64,000 nt of DNA from Mesorhizobium_K quangtriensis. Lineage in GTDB: Bacteria > Pseudomonadota > Alphaproteobacteria > Rhizobiales > Rhizobiaceae. The position numbers were made by a program, and so were the translations under genes. Positions within the stretch are counted from its first letter, which is position 1, and each line of letters begins with the position of its first letter. The stretch spans positions 1,426,001 through 1,490,000 of the forward strand of contig NZ_JBEBMF010000001.1 of NCBI RefSeq assembly GCF_040081925.1, in the 5' to 3' direction. Of this stretch, positions 41,077-50,454 are shown one piece after another. The notes under the pieces are model-generated. The model was not told where the DNA came from. It did no database searches and was given only the letters and a program-made list of their open reading frames with translations.

Positions 41077-42903
41077 TTACGGGCGATGCTTCTTGCCACC
41101 GGGCTTGCCCCAAGGTTTGCCGCCAGTATGTTTCCCGGTGAACTCTCCTGGGCGGTTCTCTCCTGACCCACCCTTGCGGTGCGGCTTCTTGAACGGATTC
41201 TGGGAGGCCTTCACCTTCCGGTCAGTTTTCGTTTCGCCTCTCTTGACGGACGGCGTTATGACGATGCCTCTCTCGGTGCCGCCAGGCTTGCTGATCCGCT
41301 CAGCGAAATCCCGAGCCTTTTCCGCAGAAATCTCGAAACGCGTTTCGGTGTCATCGATTCTGATCGAGCCGACGTCGCGCTTTGAGACGCCGCCTGCCTT
41401 GCAGATCATCGGTAGCAACCATTTCGGGTCTGCTCGCTGCTTGCGGCCTAGCGACAGTGTAAACCAGACACCGCCCTCCATATCAGGACCGCGCTCCGCC
41501 GGCCTGCGTTCCCCTTCGAGGGGCTTGTCATGTTTCCGCTTACCGGTCTGCATATCGCTTACGGGTAGCGGCGAAATGTCCTCCGGCACGGGGCGCGCCG
41601 CGAGTTGCTGGCGCACAAAGGCCGCGACTATTCGCTCGGCCGGTATCTTGCCCAGCAACTCCTCCACGAATGCCGCCTCGCCCTCGTCAGGTTCTGCAGC
41701 TGCAACGGCGGCATCGATTATCTGCCTGCGGTAGCGCGCCTCGATATCGGCGATGCTAGGGGCCGCGCGAACTGTCGCCGTCAACTTTGCCAGCGCCAAC
41801 ACGCGCTGTGCTGCGCCGCGTCTGTTTTCGGGAACAATGAGTACGCAAATGCCCTTGCGTCCGGCGCGGCCGGTCCGCCCGGAACGATGCAGCAAGGTCG
41901 CGGGATTGCTCGGGACGTCGGCGTGGACCACCAGATCAAGATTGGGCAGGTCGATACCCCGCGCCGCCACATCGGTCGCCACGCATACATGCGCGCGGCC
42001 ATCGCGCATCGATTGTAGTGCGTTCGAACGCTCTGATTGCGCCATCTCTCCCGAAAGGGACACGACCGAGAAGCCTCGGTTGGCAAGCCGCGCAGTGAGA
42101 TGCCGCACTGCCTCGCGCGTGTGGCAGAACACAAGCGCGCTGGAACTGTCGGAGCCGAGCAGCGTATTGATTACCGCATGCTCGCGTTCGTCGCGTCGCA
42201 CAAGCATCAACTGGTATTCAATGTCCGCGTGCTGTTCTGCCGGAGTGGTCGCGGCGACGCGCACTGCGTTCTTCTGGAAGGTCTTTGCAAGTTCGGCGAT
42301 GCCACGCGGTACCGTTGCAGAGAAAAGAAGCGTCCGTCGCTCCGCCGGCGCTGCACTGAGGATGAATTCGAGGTCCTCGCGAAAGCCGAGATCGAGCATC
42401 TCGTCTGCCTCGTCCAGGACCACCGCGCGAAGTTCGCCGAGGTCAAGCGCTCCCTTCGAGATATGATCCCGCAGACGTCCGGGCGTACCGACAACGAGAT
42501 GCGCGCCTCGTTCCAGTGCACGGCGTTCCTTGCGCATATCCATGCCGCCGACGCAGGTCGCCGTCTGTATACCGGTCGGCGCGTAAAGCCAGTCGAGTTC
42601 CCGCTGTACCTGGATTGCAAGCTCGCGGGTCGGGGCTATGACGAGCCCTAACGGACGGCCGGGAGGATCGAACTGATCGGATTCCCCAAGCAGAGTCGAA
42701 CTGATCGCGATGCCGAAAGCGACCGTCTTGCCCGATCCTGTCTGCGCCGAGACGAGCAGGTCAGCCTCGCCATGGCCGCCGTTTGCCATCTCCAACTGTA
42801 CAGGCGTCAGGTGGCTATAGCCTTTTCCAGCAAGCGCGGACGCGAGGGAATGGTGAATAGTGGCCGGCATCGAAACGTCCGGAGCATTTTGGTTCTGCGT
42901 CAT
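41077..42903 (-). CDS. DEAD-box RNA helicase with DbpA-like domain
   Basis: 608 residues from ATG 42903. Helicase motifs in order: Q-motif region YSHLTPVQLEM, I SAQTGSGKT, Ia PTRELAIQ, Ib TPGRL, II VLDEADEML, III SAT, V ATDVAARGID and VI HRSGRTGRAG. After the two RecA domains, residues about 460-560 form a DbpA/CsdA-type RNA-binding domain (VWFTLSLGRKQRADPKWLLPM), followed by a basic, Lys/Gly-rich tail typical of RhlE/DeaD helicases that act on ribosome assembly or cold-adapted RNA. Divergent from the HerA-like gene. Confidence 0.92.
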   Translation of the reverse strand: MTQNQNAPDVSMPATIHHSLASALAGKGYSHLTPVQLEMANGGHGEADLLVSAQTGSGKTVAFGIAISSTLLGESDQFDPPGRPLGLVIAPTRELAIQVQRELDWLYAPTGIQTATCVGGMDMRKERRALERGAHLVVGTPGRLRDHISKGALDLGELRAVVLDEADEMLDLGFREDLEFILSAAPAERRTLLFSATVPRGIAELAKTFQKNAVRVAATTPAEQHADIEYQLMLVRRDEREHAVINTLLGSDSSSALVFCHTREAVRHLTARLANRGFSVVSLSGEMAQSERSNALQSMRDGRAHVCVATDVAARGIDLPNLDLVVHADVPSNPATLLHRSGRTGRAGRKGICVLIVPENRRGAAQRVLALAKLTATVRAAPSIADIEARYRRQIIDAAVAAAEPDEGEAAFVEELLGKIPAERIVAAFVRQQLAARPVPEDISPLPVSDMQTGKRKHDKPLEGERRPAERGPDMEGGVWFTLSLGRKQRADPKWLLPMICKAGGVSKRDVGSIRIDDTETRFEISAEKARDFAERISKPGGTERGIVITPSVKRGETKTDRKVKASQNPFKKPHRKGGSGENRPGEFTGKHTGGKPWGKPGGKKHRP

Positions 42904-43076
42904 GGTCAAGCTTTCTGTGAGGCAGGCCCCATAACACAATGGATGCCGAAGCGCCTAACGGCTCCTCGTCCCCCCGCTTGTCCTGTGGGTTTTCGCCGAT
43001 CAGGCGCGCATCGGCGAGGCGAAGATGATAGATCGCCCGGTAAACTCTATTGGACGCTCTCGAAGCGGGGAATGGA

Positions 43077-44603
43077 ATGAAAGTTGACATCGAGATGGGA
43101 ACCGCGTCAGCCAAGACAGCGGCCATGCTCGATCTGGAGGAACTGCTCGCGACACGACTGCTCGTCCAGGGCAATTCGGGGTCGGGAAAATCGCACCTTC
43201 TGCGCCGTCTTCTAGAGCAAAGCGCCCCTTGGGTGCAGCAGGTCGTCATCGACCCCGAAGGCGACTTCGTCACCCTTGCAGACAGATTCGGCCATGTCGT
43301 CGTCGATGCGCAGCGCACCGAGGCGGAACTGGCTGGGATCGCTGGTCGGATCAGGCAGCATCGGGTCTCGGTTGTGCTCAACCTGGAAGGGCTCGACGTC
43401 GAGCAGCAGATGCGCGGTGCCGCCGCCTTCCTTAACGGCATGTTCGATGCCGACCGGGAGTTTTGGTATCCGGTGCTGGTCGTCGTCGACGAGGCACAAC
43501 TTTTCGCGCCGGCCATCGCTGGCGAGGTGGCCGATGATGCACGTAAGGCCTCGCTCGGCGCCATGACCAATCTGATGTGCCGCGGTCGCAAGCGTGGCCT
43601 CGCAGGGGTGATCGCCACGCAGCGGCTTGCCAAGTTGGCGAAGAACGTCGCGGCCGAAGCCTCGAATTTCCTGATGGGGCGCACGTTTCTCGACATCGAC
43701 ATGGCGCGGGCGGCTGATCTTCTTGGCATGGACCGACGAGCGGCGGAAATGTTCCGCGACCTGAAGCGCGGCAACTTCGTGGCGCTCGGTCCAGCGCTGT
43801 CGAGCCGCCCGCTGCCAATCGCGATAGGTGCTGTGGAGACATCGGCCCGTTCGGTCAGCCCCAAACTGACGCCGCTGCCGGAGGCTGTTGAGGACGTGCA
43901 AAATCTCATCCTCACGCCGAGCCCAGGAGAAACACACCAGCCGGTGCGCCGCCATCGCCCGCCGCTGCCGATTCCGACATTCGACATCATGGCACAACTC
44001 GCGCAGTCGAAGCCGACGCCCGAAGCGGGGGCGGAGCCAGCCCTTGCCGTCATCGACGAAACGGAACGCGAGCAGATCATCGCTGCAATCGTCGGCGAGA
44101 TGGTTGAAGATCCGGATGCAGCGTTCCGCACCGACGCGGTGCTTTATCAGGACTTTCTGGTGCGCTGCCGCATCTGGCGGCTGCAAGGGGGACCTGTAAG
44201 CCTGCCGGAGTTCAGGCGCAGACTGGCGATAGGCAAGACGCGCATCGATCCGGAGCTAGCTGCTGGGGAGCTTTGGCAACAGGCGCTGGTGCTCTCGGCC
44301 AGCCTGCCAGATGACTTACAGGCAGTTTTCCTGATCGTCGCCAAGGCGGCGATATCGGCCGAGCCATGTCCGCCGGACGCGGCTTTGGCACGCTCCTACG
44401 GCACGCATTCGGCGCGGCGCGCGCGGCGGCTTCTGACATATTTCGAGGAGCGGCACGTGGCGGTGGTACGGACCGATTTCCACGGCAAGCGGGTCGTCGC
44501 GTTCCCGGACCTAGGATGCGAAACGATGCCGGGAGACCCCGATGCCGCTGACAGCGATCTCGTGCACAGTGATCTTGTGACGGCGCGCCGAGCGCTTCAG
44601 TGA
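43077..44603 (+). CDS. HerA-like ATP-binding protein (DUF87)
   Basis: 508 residues from ATG 43077, with GCGGGG six bases upstream. Walker A VQGNSGSGKSHLLRRLL near residue 35, Walker B VLVVVDEAQLFAP near 135 and an arginine-rich CRGRKRGLAGVIATQRLAKL sensor region near 175 identify a HerA/FtsK-type ATPase with a DUF87 domain. The C-terminal third (about 320-508) is helical and contains a winged-helix-like HSARRARRLLTYFEERHVAVV segment. HerA proteins usually pair with NurA nuclease; no NurA is nearby, and this family is commonly found alone in rhizobia. It lies between the helicase and tRNA-Gln. Confidence 0.82.
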   Translation: MKVDIEMGTASAKTAAMLDLEELLATRLLVQGNSGSGKSHLLRRLLEQSAPWVQQVVIDPEGDFVTLADRFGHVVVDAQRTEAELAGIAGRIRQHRVSVVLNLEGLDVEQQMRGAAAFLNGMFDADREFWYPVLVVVDEAQLFAPAIAGEVADDARKASLGAMTNLMCRGRKRGLAGVIATQRLAKLAKNVAAEASNFLMGRTFLDIDMARAADLLGMDRRAAEMFRDLKRGNFVALGPALSSRPLPIAIGAVETSARSVSPKLTPLPEAVEDVQNLILTPSPGETHQPVRRHRPPLPIPTFDIMAQLAQSKPTPEAGAEPALAVIDETEREQIIAAIVGEMVEDPDAAFRTDAVLYQDFLVRCRIWRLQGGPVSLPEFRRRLAIGKTRIDPELAAGELWQQALVLSASLPDDLQAVFLIVAKAAISAEPCPPDAALARSYGTHSARRARRLLTYFEERHVAVVRTDFHGKRVVAFPDLGCETMPGDPDAADSDLVHSDLVTARRALQ

Positions 44604-44721
44604 TTTAGCTCTCGAGCTTGCAAACACAAGCTATGCCCTATCCTGAATCGCTGGCTTGCCGCTGGACCAGCCAATAGAAACCGCCGAAAATATTGTGTGC
44701 AAACAGCCGCTTATGAGATTG
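44604..44721. other. Short gap left of tRNA-Gln
   Basis: The bases between the HerA-like stop and the 3' end of the tRNA hold no gene. TCTCGAGCTTGCAAACACAAGC contains a CTTG/CAAG pair that is too weak to call a terminator. Together with 44797-44927 this makes a 324-base protein-free stretch whose only gene is the tRNA. Confidence 0.4.
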
Positions 44722-44796
44722 TGGCTGGGGCGCCTGGATTCGAACCAGGGAATGGCGGTACCAAAAACCGCTGCCTTACCGCTTGGCTACGCCCCA
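44722..44796 (-). tRNA. tRNA-Gln (TTG)
   Basis: 75 bases on the minus strand including an encoded CCA. Acceptor TGGGGCG pairs with CGCCCCA, the anticodon stem GCGGT/ACCGC encloses the loop TTTTGGT with anticodon TTG (bases 44762-44764), and the T-arm has GGTTCGAATCC. D-arm AGCCAAGCGGTAAGGC is normal. It is a complete gene, usable as an integration site, but no integrase flanks it. Confidence 0.96.
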
Positions 44797-44927
44797 TCGC
44801 GTCAAGGACTGGAAACGAGCGGCCTTATACCAGCGTCGTCGAAAAGCACAATCGCGCCAAGGATGCCCGCGGACAGATTCCGTGGGGCGTCCGGAACGAA
44901 TGTCCGGCAAGGTTTCCTGCTGCAGCT

Positions 44928-45284
44928 TTAGTCGTGCGGCCGCTCGCTCCAGACGGCAAGCTCATTGCCGGCCGGATCGCGGAAATGGAAACGCCTGCCG
45001 CCGGGGAACTCGAAGATCGGCTTGACGATATTTCCGCCGGCAGCTTCGACTTCCGCAAGGGTGGCTTCCAGATCGTCCGAATAGAGAATGGGGAGGGGTC
45101 GGGACGGACCTTCGGCAGCATCGGTGTGGAAACCGCCGTCCAGCCCTTCCTCGAAGGCGGAGTATGTCGGGCCGTAGTCCGTAAAACTCCAGCCGAAGGC
45201 GGCGCTGTAGAAGGCCTTGACGCTGTCGAGAGTGCCGCCTGTCGCGGGCATTTCGAGATAGTCGAGTTTTCCGGTTTGCCGCAT
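44928..45284 (-). CDS. VOC family (glyoxalase-like) protein
   Basis: 118 residues in two beta-alpha-beta-beta-beta repeats. It opens KLDYLEMPATGGTLDSVKAFYSAAFGWSF, written here in parts KLDYLEMPA and FYSAAFGWSF, and ends with GGRRFHFRDPAGNELAVW. These are vicinal-oxygen-chelate landmarks shared with glyoxalase I and bleomycin-resistance proteins. Substrate unknown. No membrane or signal segment. It lies alone between tRNA-Gln and ppdK. Confidence 0.85.
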   Translation of the reverse strand: MRQTGKLDYLEMPATGGTLDSVKAFYSAAFGWSFTDYGPTYSAFEEGLDGGFHTDAAEGPSRPLPILYSDDLEATLAEVEAAGGNIVKPIFEFPGGRRFHFRDPAGNELAVWSERPHD

Positions 45285-45485
45285 GTTACGCTCCTTACAA
45301 TCCGTTCCCTTTATGTTCTAAAGCAGCCTGGAAACTCACGCAAGCTTTCCGCAGCGTGAATTTTGTGACGCCATCCCCACAGGCCTAATCGATTGTAGAG
45401 CCGGCTGCGGATTGCCTTTCGCACTGCAGCATTTTAAGCGCTCCGGGAGATTGGCGGTTTCACCGGCTTTCGGCGAGGAGCGGGC

Positions 45486-48152
45486 ATGACGAAGTGGGTC
45501 TATACATTCGGCGACGGGGCGGCCGAAGGACGGGCAGGGGACCGCGACCTTCTGGGCGGCAAGGGCGCGAACCTTGCGGAGATGTGCCGCCTTGGCCTGC
45601 CGGTGCCGCCGGGCTTCACGATCACCACCGAAGCGTGCAACGCATACTATTCAGCCGCCCGATCCTATCCCGAGGCGCTTGCCGGCCAGGTTGGCGAGGC
45701 GCTCACGCATCTGGAACAGCTGACGGGCCGGCGTCTCGGTGATCCGTCGCGTCTGTTGCTCGTCTCGGTGCGTTCGGGGGCGCGGGCTTCGATGCCGGGC
45801 ATGATGGACACGGTGCTCAACCTCGGCCTCAACGACGCGACGGTCGAAGCTCTTGCGACGGAGTCGGGCGATGCACGCTTTGCCTATGACAGCTATCGCC
45901 GCTTCATCCAGATGTATTCGGATGTCGTGCTGGGCGTCGACCACGAGGTGTTCGAGGAAATACTCGAGGACGAGAAGGCAAATCGCGGCGCGGAACTGGA
46001 CACGGAACTGACCGCAGAGGACTGGAAAGCCATCATTGGGCTTTACAAGGCGAAGGTCGAGGAAGAGTCCGGCGCGCCGTTTCCGCAAGACCCCGAGCAG
46101 CAACTCTGGGGCGCGATCGGTGCGGTCTTTTCGAGCTGGATGAACGCGCGCGCCATCACCTACCGCCGCCTGCACGACATTCCCGAGGACTGGGGCACGG
46201 CGGTCAACGTTCAGGCCATGGTGTTCGGCAACATGGGCGAGACGTCGGCGACTGGCGTCGCCTTCACCCGCAATCCATCTACGGGCGAGAGGGCGCTCTA
46301 CGGCGAATTCCTCGTCAACGCGCAGGGCGAGGACGTGGTGGCCGGCATCCGCACGCCGCAGAACATTACCGAGGTGGCGCGCATCGATGCGGGCTCCGAC
46401 AAGCCGTCATTGGAAAAGATCATGCCGGAAGCCTTCGCTTCCTTCGTTGCGATCTCGCAGAAGCTCGAGAAGCACTACCGCGACATGCAGGACCTGGAGT
46501 TCACGATCGAGCGCGGCAAGCTCTGGATGCTGCAGGCGCGGTCCGGCAAGCGCACCGCAAAGGCGGCGCTGAGGATCGCGGTCGACATGGCCTCCGAAGG
46601 ACTGATCAGCCAGGAGGAGGCGGTGGCGCGCATCGATCCCGGCTCGCTCGACCAGTTGCTTCACCCGACCATCGACCCCAAGGCGAAGCGCGACGTGATC
46701 GCGGTGGGCTTGCCGGCGTCTCCGGGTGCTGCGACCGGCGAGATCGCGTTCTCCTCGCACGAGGCCGAGGATATGCGGGCGATCGGCAAGCGGGTGATCC
46801 TGGTGCGTATCGAGACCAGCCCCGAAGACATCCACGGCATGCACGCGGCCGAGGGTATCCTGACCACACGTGGCGGCATGACCAGCCACGCCGCGGTAGT
46901 GGCGCGCGGCATGGGCAAGCCATGTGTGTCCGGCGCGGGGACGCTCCGGGTAGATTACCGCGCCGGTACGCTGACGGTGATGGGGCGGACCTTCCGCAAG
47001 GGCGACGTCATCACCGTCGACGGCGGCACCGGCCAGGTGCTGAACGGCGCGGTGCCGATGCAGCAGCCGGAACTTTCTGGCGATTTCGCCTCGGTGATGA
47101 AATGGGCCGACGGCATCCGCCGCATGAAGGTCCGCACCAACGCGGAGACGCCTGCCGATGCGCGCACGGCGCGATCGTTCGGCGCGGAGGGAATCGGGCT
47201 CTGCCGTACCGAGCACATGTTCTTCGAGGGAGAGCGCATCATTGCCATGCGCGAGATGATCCTCTCCGACACCGAGGCCGGACGGCGCGCCGCGCTCGCC
47301 AAGCTGCTGCCGATGCAGCGTTCGGATTTCGTCGAATTGTTCGAGATCATGGCTGGTCTGCCGGTGACGATCCGCCTTCTCGACCCGCCGTTGCACGAAT
47401 TCCTGCCCAAGTCGGACGAGGAGATCGACGAGGTCGCGACGGTGATGAACCTAAGTCCCAGCGCCCTGCGCCGCAGGACCGAGGCGCTGCATGAGTTCAA
47501 TCCCATGCTCGGCCATCGCGGTTGCCGGCTCGCGGTTTCGTATCCCGAAATCGCCGAGATGCAGGCGCGTGCGATTTTCGAGGCGGCTGTCGAGGCAGGC
47601 CGGGCGACCGGCAGGCCGGTGGTGCCGGAAGTCATGGTACCGCTGGTCGGGCTCAAGAAGGAACTGGATTTCATCAAGGCGCGCATCGACGCCGTGGCCG
47701 CCGACGTGATGAAAGAAAAGGGCGAGACGATCGGCTACCTGACCGGGACTATGATCGAGTTGCCACGCGCCGCCGTGCGGGCACATGTGATCGCCGAAAC
47801 GGCGGAGTTCTTCTCATTCGGCACCAACGACCTCACGCAAACGACCTTCGGCATCTCGCGCGACGACGCCTCGGTGTTTCTGGAGACCTATCGCCAGAAG
47901 GGTATCATCGAACAGGACCCGTTCGTGACACTCGACAAGGAGGGCGTCGGCGAGTTCGTGCGCATGGCGGCGCAGAAGGGCAGGGCTACACGGCCCGACA
48001 TCAAGCTCGGCATCTGCGGCGAACACGGCGGCGACCCGGCGTCGATACATTTCTGCGAGGACGTCGGGCTCGACTACGTCTCGTGCTCGCCGTTCCGCGT
48101 TCCGATCGCCCGCCTGGCTGCGGCGCAGGCGGCGATCCGAAAGGCCGGCTGA
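45486..48152 (+). CDS. ppdK: Pyruvate, phosphate dikinase
   Basis: 888 residues. Interconverts pyruvate + ATP + Pi with PEP + AMP + PPi. The N-terminal ATP-grasp domain starts GDRDLLGGKGANLAEM near residue 20; the phosphohistidine domain has TRGGMTSHAAVVARGMGKPC near 457; the C-terminal PEP/pyruvate barrel has GLCRTEHMFF and the catalytic cysteine in LGICGEHGGDP near 840. Length is right for the family. In rhizobia it supports gluconeogenesis from C4 acids. ATG 45486 is preceded by GGCGAGGAGCGGG. The next gene on the minus strand converges with a 10-base gap. Confidence 0.97.
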   Translation: MTKWVYTFGDGAAEGRAGDRDLLGGKGANLAEMCRLGLPVPPGFTITTEACNAYYSAARSYPEALAGQVGEALTHLEQLTGRRLGDPSRLLLVSVRSGARASMPGMMDTVLNLGLNDATVEALATESGDARFAYDSYRRFIQMYSDVVLGVDHEVFEEILEDEKANRGAELDTELTAEDWKAIIGLYKAKVEEESGAPFPQDPEQQLWGAIGAVFSSWMNARAITYRRLHDIPEDWGTAVNVQAMVFGNMGETSATGVAFTRNPSTGERALYGEFLVNAQGEDVVAGIRTPQNITEVARIDAGSDKPSLEKIMPEAFASFVAISQKLEKHYRDMQDLEFTIERGKLWMLQARSGKRTAKAALRIAVDMASEGLISQEEAVARIDPGSLDQLLHPTIDPKAKRDVIAVGLPASPGAATGEIAFSSHEAEDMRAIGKRVILVRIETSPEDIHGMHAAEGILTTRGGMTSHAAVVARGMGKPCVSGAGTLRVDYRAGTLTVMGRTFRKGDVITVDGGTGQVLNGAVPMQQPELSGDFASVMKWADGIRRMKVRTNAETPADARTARSFGAEGIGLCRTEHMFFEGERIIAMREMILSDTEAGRRAALAKLLPMQRSDFVELFEIMAGLPVTIRLLDPPLHEFLPKSDEEIDEVATVMNLSPSALRRRTEALHEFNPMLGHRGCRLAVSYPEIAEMQARAIFEAAVEAGRATGRPVVPEVMVPLVGLKKELDFIKARIDAVAADVMKEKGETIGYLTGTMIELPRAAVRAHVIAETAEFFSFGTNDLTQTTFGISRDDASVFLETYRQKGIIEQDPFVTLDKEGVGEFVRMAAQKGRATRPDIKLGICGEHGGDPASIHFCEDVGLDYVSCSPFRVPIARLAAAQAAIRKAG

Positions 48153-48162
48153 AAGAGACGGC

Positions 48163-48534
48163 TCAGGCGGCGACCTGCAGCACGTCCATCAGGCCGGCAT
48201 AGGATTCCGCGATCCCGGCCAGCGGGTTCTTGCTGCGCGCCGCGGGCTCCACCTTCAGTTGTCCACCGGCGTCCGGCAGCGTGAGCAGCAGGAATTGCCT
48301 GGCGTCGCCGAGACCGACGCTTGCGGCAGCGACGTGAACCTTTTCGCCCGCTTCGATGACGCTGGCCTTGAACAGAAGCTCGCCGGAGACGGCCTCCAAG
48401 GCGCCCTGCACGACCTCGTCGAAATGATCGTCGGAGACCTGCGCCGTCTCTGTGGCCGGCGCTGTGTCTGGCTCTGAAGGCGAAAATGCAACGGTGTCGT
48501 TATCGTTTTCCGAGGGAGAAATCTGGGGTTCCAT
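48163..48534 (-). CDS. Small acidic protein of unknown function
   Basis: 123 residues from ATG 48534 with TGAGG six bases upstream; the frame to 48597 adds nothing family-like. The first 45 residues are Asp/Glu/Ser/Pro/Thr-rich and look disordered. The rest contains a compact region with EAVSGELLFKASVIEAGEKVHVAAASVG, given here as EAVSGELLF and GEKVHVAAA, that may be a small beta-alpha fold. No signal peptide. I recognise no family; it could be specific to the genus. It is convergent with ppdK. Confidence 0.55.
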   Translation of the reverse strand: MEPQISPSENDNDTVAFSPSEPDTAPATETAQVSDDHFDEVVQGALEAVSGELLFKASVIEAGEKVHVAAASVGLGDARQFLLLTLPDAGGQLKVEPAARSKNPLAGIAESYAGLMDVLQVAA

Positions 48535-48681
48535 GCACAACCTCACAATATCGGTGACCCCTCCAAGGACAGGAATTACTGCCGAGAGTGGCCGCATTAT
48601 GGCGCTGCGCCCATGAGCGTTTGCCCTTCAATCGATGGCTAAAACCCTCTATGGAACTCGCGGCGGCGGCGAGGCGGGTGC

Positions 48682-49572
48682 ATGGACGAGTATTACGAGA
48701 GGCGCGTATCGAGTGCGGTCGTCTGGTCGCGGCGCCTGGCGATCTTCTCTCTGGTGCTCTTTCTCGTGGCGGGCACAAGCCATCGGATTGGTTACCTCGC
48801 GTCGGCGGACCTGTTGCCGGTGCTTGGTGTCGTCGCCGGATTTGCGTTGCTTTCGCTGCTGGCGGCTGTCCGCGCGCTGTTCCTGTTCTGGGACCACGGC
48901 GGCAAGGGCGGCGGAGCGCTGGTCTTCGCGGTGCTGGTCGCGCTTCTCGTGCTGGCCCCGTTCGCGGTCACACTCTATCGCGGCGTCACGCTGCCAATGC
49001 TGAGCGACGTATCCACGGACACTGACGATCCGCCGGAACTTGCCATCGCTTCCGCTGCGCGGACAGCCGGCATGAACCAGATCGAGCCGTTCACCCTGGA
49101 ACGCCGGCAACTGCAGGAGGACGCTTACCCCGAGGCGACGGGCCGCCGCTACGAAGCGCCGATCGGACAGGTGTTCGAGGTTATCGAGGATATGCTCGAC
49201 CGGCACGGCTGGAGCATCGTCGGGCAGAGCGAGTTTCCGGCCGAGGCGACGGAAATCACGATCGAAACGCAGGCGCGCTCGCCCATACTCGGAATGCCGG
49301 TCGACGTGGCGATCCGCCTGATCGACGAGGGCACGTCGACCTATGTCGACATGCGTTCGAGCACCCGCTACTGGGGCCATGATTTTGGCGACAATGCTGC
49401 TCGCATCGAAGCGTTCCTGGCCGAGTTGGACGTGGAAGTGGCTTACCTGACCGTGATCACACCGGTCGAGCCTACCGAGCCTCCACCTCCGCCCCCGCCG
49501 GTCGAACAGCCATCGCCCCCGCCGGATGAGCCTGTCGAACCGCTAGATCGTTCGGAAGATCCCCCCGATTGA
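48682..49572 (+). CDS. DUF1499 membrane protein
   Basis: 296 residues. Three membrane helices (about 17-38, 44-66 and 78-98) precede a periplasmic domain with the DUF1499 signature (NQIEPFTLERRQLQEDAYPE, then EATEITIETQARSPILGMPVDVAIRL shown in part as TIETQARSPILG and the STRYWGHDFGDNAARIEAFL region given as SSTRYWGHDFGDN). The last 35 residues are a Pro/Glu run (EPPPPPPPVEQPSPPPDEPV) that ends over the convergent MBL gene, with 30 bases shared. The function of DUF1499 is unknown. ATG 48682 follows GGCGGGTGC. Confidence 0.82.
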   Translation: MDEYYERRVSSAVVWSRRLAIFSLVLFLVAGTSHRIGYLASADLLPVLGVVAGFALLSLLAAVRALFLFWDHGGKGGGALVFAVLVALLVLAPFAVTLYRGVTLPMLSDVSTDTDDPPELAIASAARTAGMNQIEPFTLERRQLQEDAYPEATGRRYEAPIGQVFEVIEDMLDRHGWSIVGQSEFPAEATEITIETQARSPILGMPVDVAIRLIDEGTSTYVDMRSSTRYWGHDFGDNAARIEAFLAELDVEVAYLTVITPVEPTEPPPPPPPVEQPSPPPDEPVEPLDRSEDPPD

Positions 49573-50442
49573 CGCTGGACGGTCGGTCTCGACAAGTCTG
49601 CGCTCGACGAGGTCTTCGAGATGCGCGAGCACGGAGAGCGAGGCTGCGGGGTATAATTTGGGGTTAGTATCCCGATAGATTGCCACGACGAGCTGGCCGA
49701 TCGTGCGATCACCCTGACGCAGCCTGTCGAGGATAGCGCGCTCTCGAGCCAACCGGTGTTCCCTGAGCCCGAGCATGTACTCGCGCGGTTCAGTGATCAG
49801 TCCGCCGTGGGCAGGCAGCAGAAGTCCGTCCTGCCGCGCGATCAGCCTGTCGAGGGACGCCATGTAATCGGCCATGGAGCCGTCGGGCGGCGCGACGATC
49901 GTCGTTGACCAGCCCATGACATGATCTGCGGAAAACAATGCGTTAGCGCCTTCAAGGGCAAAGGCCGCATGGTTGGCAGCGTGTCCGGGGGTCAGAACGG
50001 TCCGCAACGCCCAGCCGTCTCCCTCGATTACCTGTCCGTCCTTCAGGCGGACGTCGGGCACGAAATCCAGATCAGCTCCGCTGTCGAGCAGCGATTTTCC
50101 CGAAAACGGCCGCGCGGCGCGGTGCGTACCTTCCGCCAGCACATTCGCACCGGTCGCTTCCGCCAACCGTTTCGCCAGAGGCGAATGGTCCCGATGCGTG
50201 TGGCTGACGAAGATGTGGCTGACGGGGCGGCCGGCAATCGCCGCCTTAAGGGCGTCCAGGTGATCGTTGTCCTCCGGCCCGGGGTCGATCACCGCAAGCG
50301 TTTCTTTGCCGACGAGATAGGTGTTGGTGCCCCGGAACGTGAAAGGACCGGGATTGTTGGCGGTTACGCGTACCACGCCGGGCAGCACCTCGACCGGTTC
50401 CCCGTGACGCGGGTCGAAGTCGAGATTGAAGCTGAGGGCCAT
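49543..50442 (-). CDS. MBL-fold metallo-hydrolase (LACTB2-like)
   Basis: 299 residues. The zinc motif HTHRDH is in FVSHTHRDHSPLAKRL near residue 83, a further His is in TPGHAANHAAFAL near 152, the Asp in FSADHVMG near 171 and His in LLPAHGG near 210. The C-terminal winged-helix-like region (TIGQLVVAIYRD, LSVLAHLEDLVERRLV) matches the LACTB2/RNase Z-like group, which may act on RNA or thioesters. ATG 50442 lies next to a 19-base tandem repeat. The last 30 bases are shared with the convergent DUF1499 gene. Confidence 0.88.
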   Translation of the reverse strand: MALSFNLDFDPRHGEPVEVLPGVVRVTANNPGPFTFRGTNTYLVGKETLAVIDPGPEDNDHLDALKAAIAGRPVSHIFVSHTHRDHSPLAKRLAEATGANVLAEGTHRAARPFSGKSLLDSGADLDFVPDVRLKDGQVIEGDGWALRTVLTPGHAANHAAFALEGANALFSADHVMGWSTTIVAPPDGSMADYMASLDRLIARQDGLLLPAHGGLITEPREYMLGLREHRLARERAILDRLRQGDRTIGQLVVAIYRDTNPKLYPAASLSVLAHLEDLVERRLVETDRPASIGGIFRTI

Positions 50443-50454
50443 TGATGATCCGTC

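Noticed and set aside
44722..44796. Genomic island at tRNA-Gln
   Set aside because: No integrase, no direct repeat of the tRNA 3' end found nearby, and flanking genes are housekeeping.
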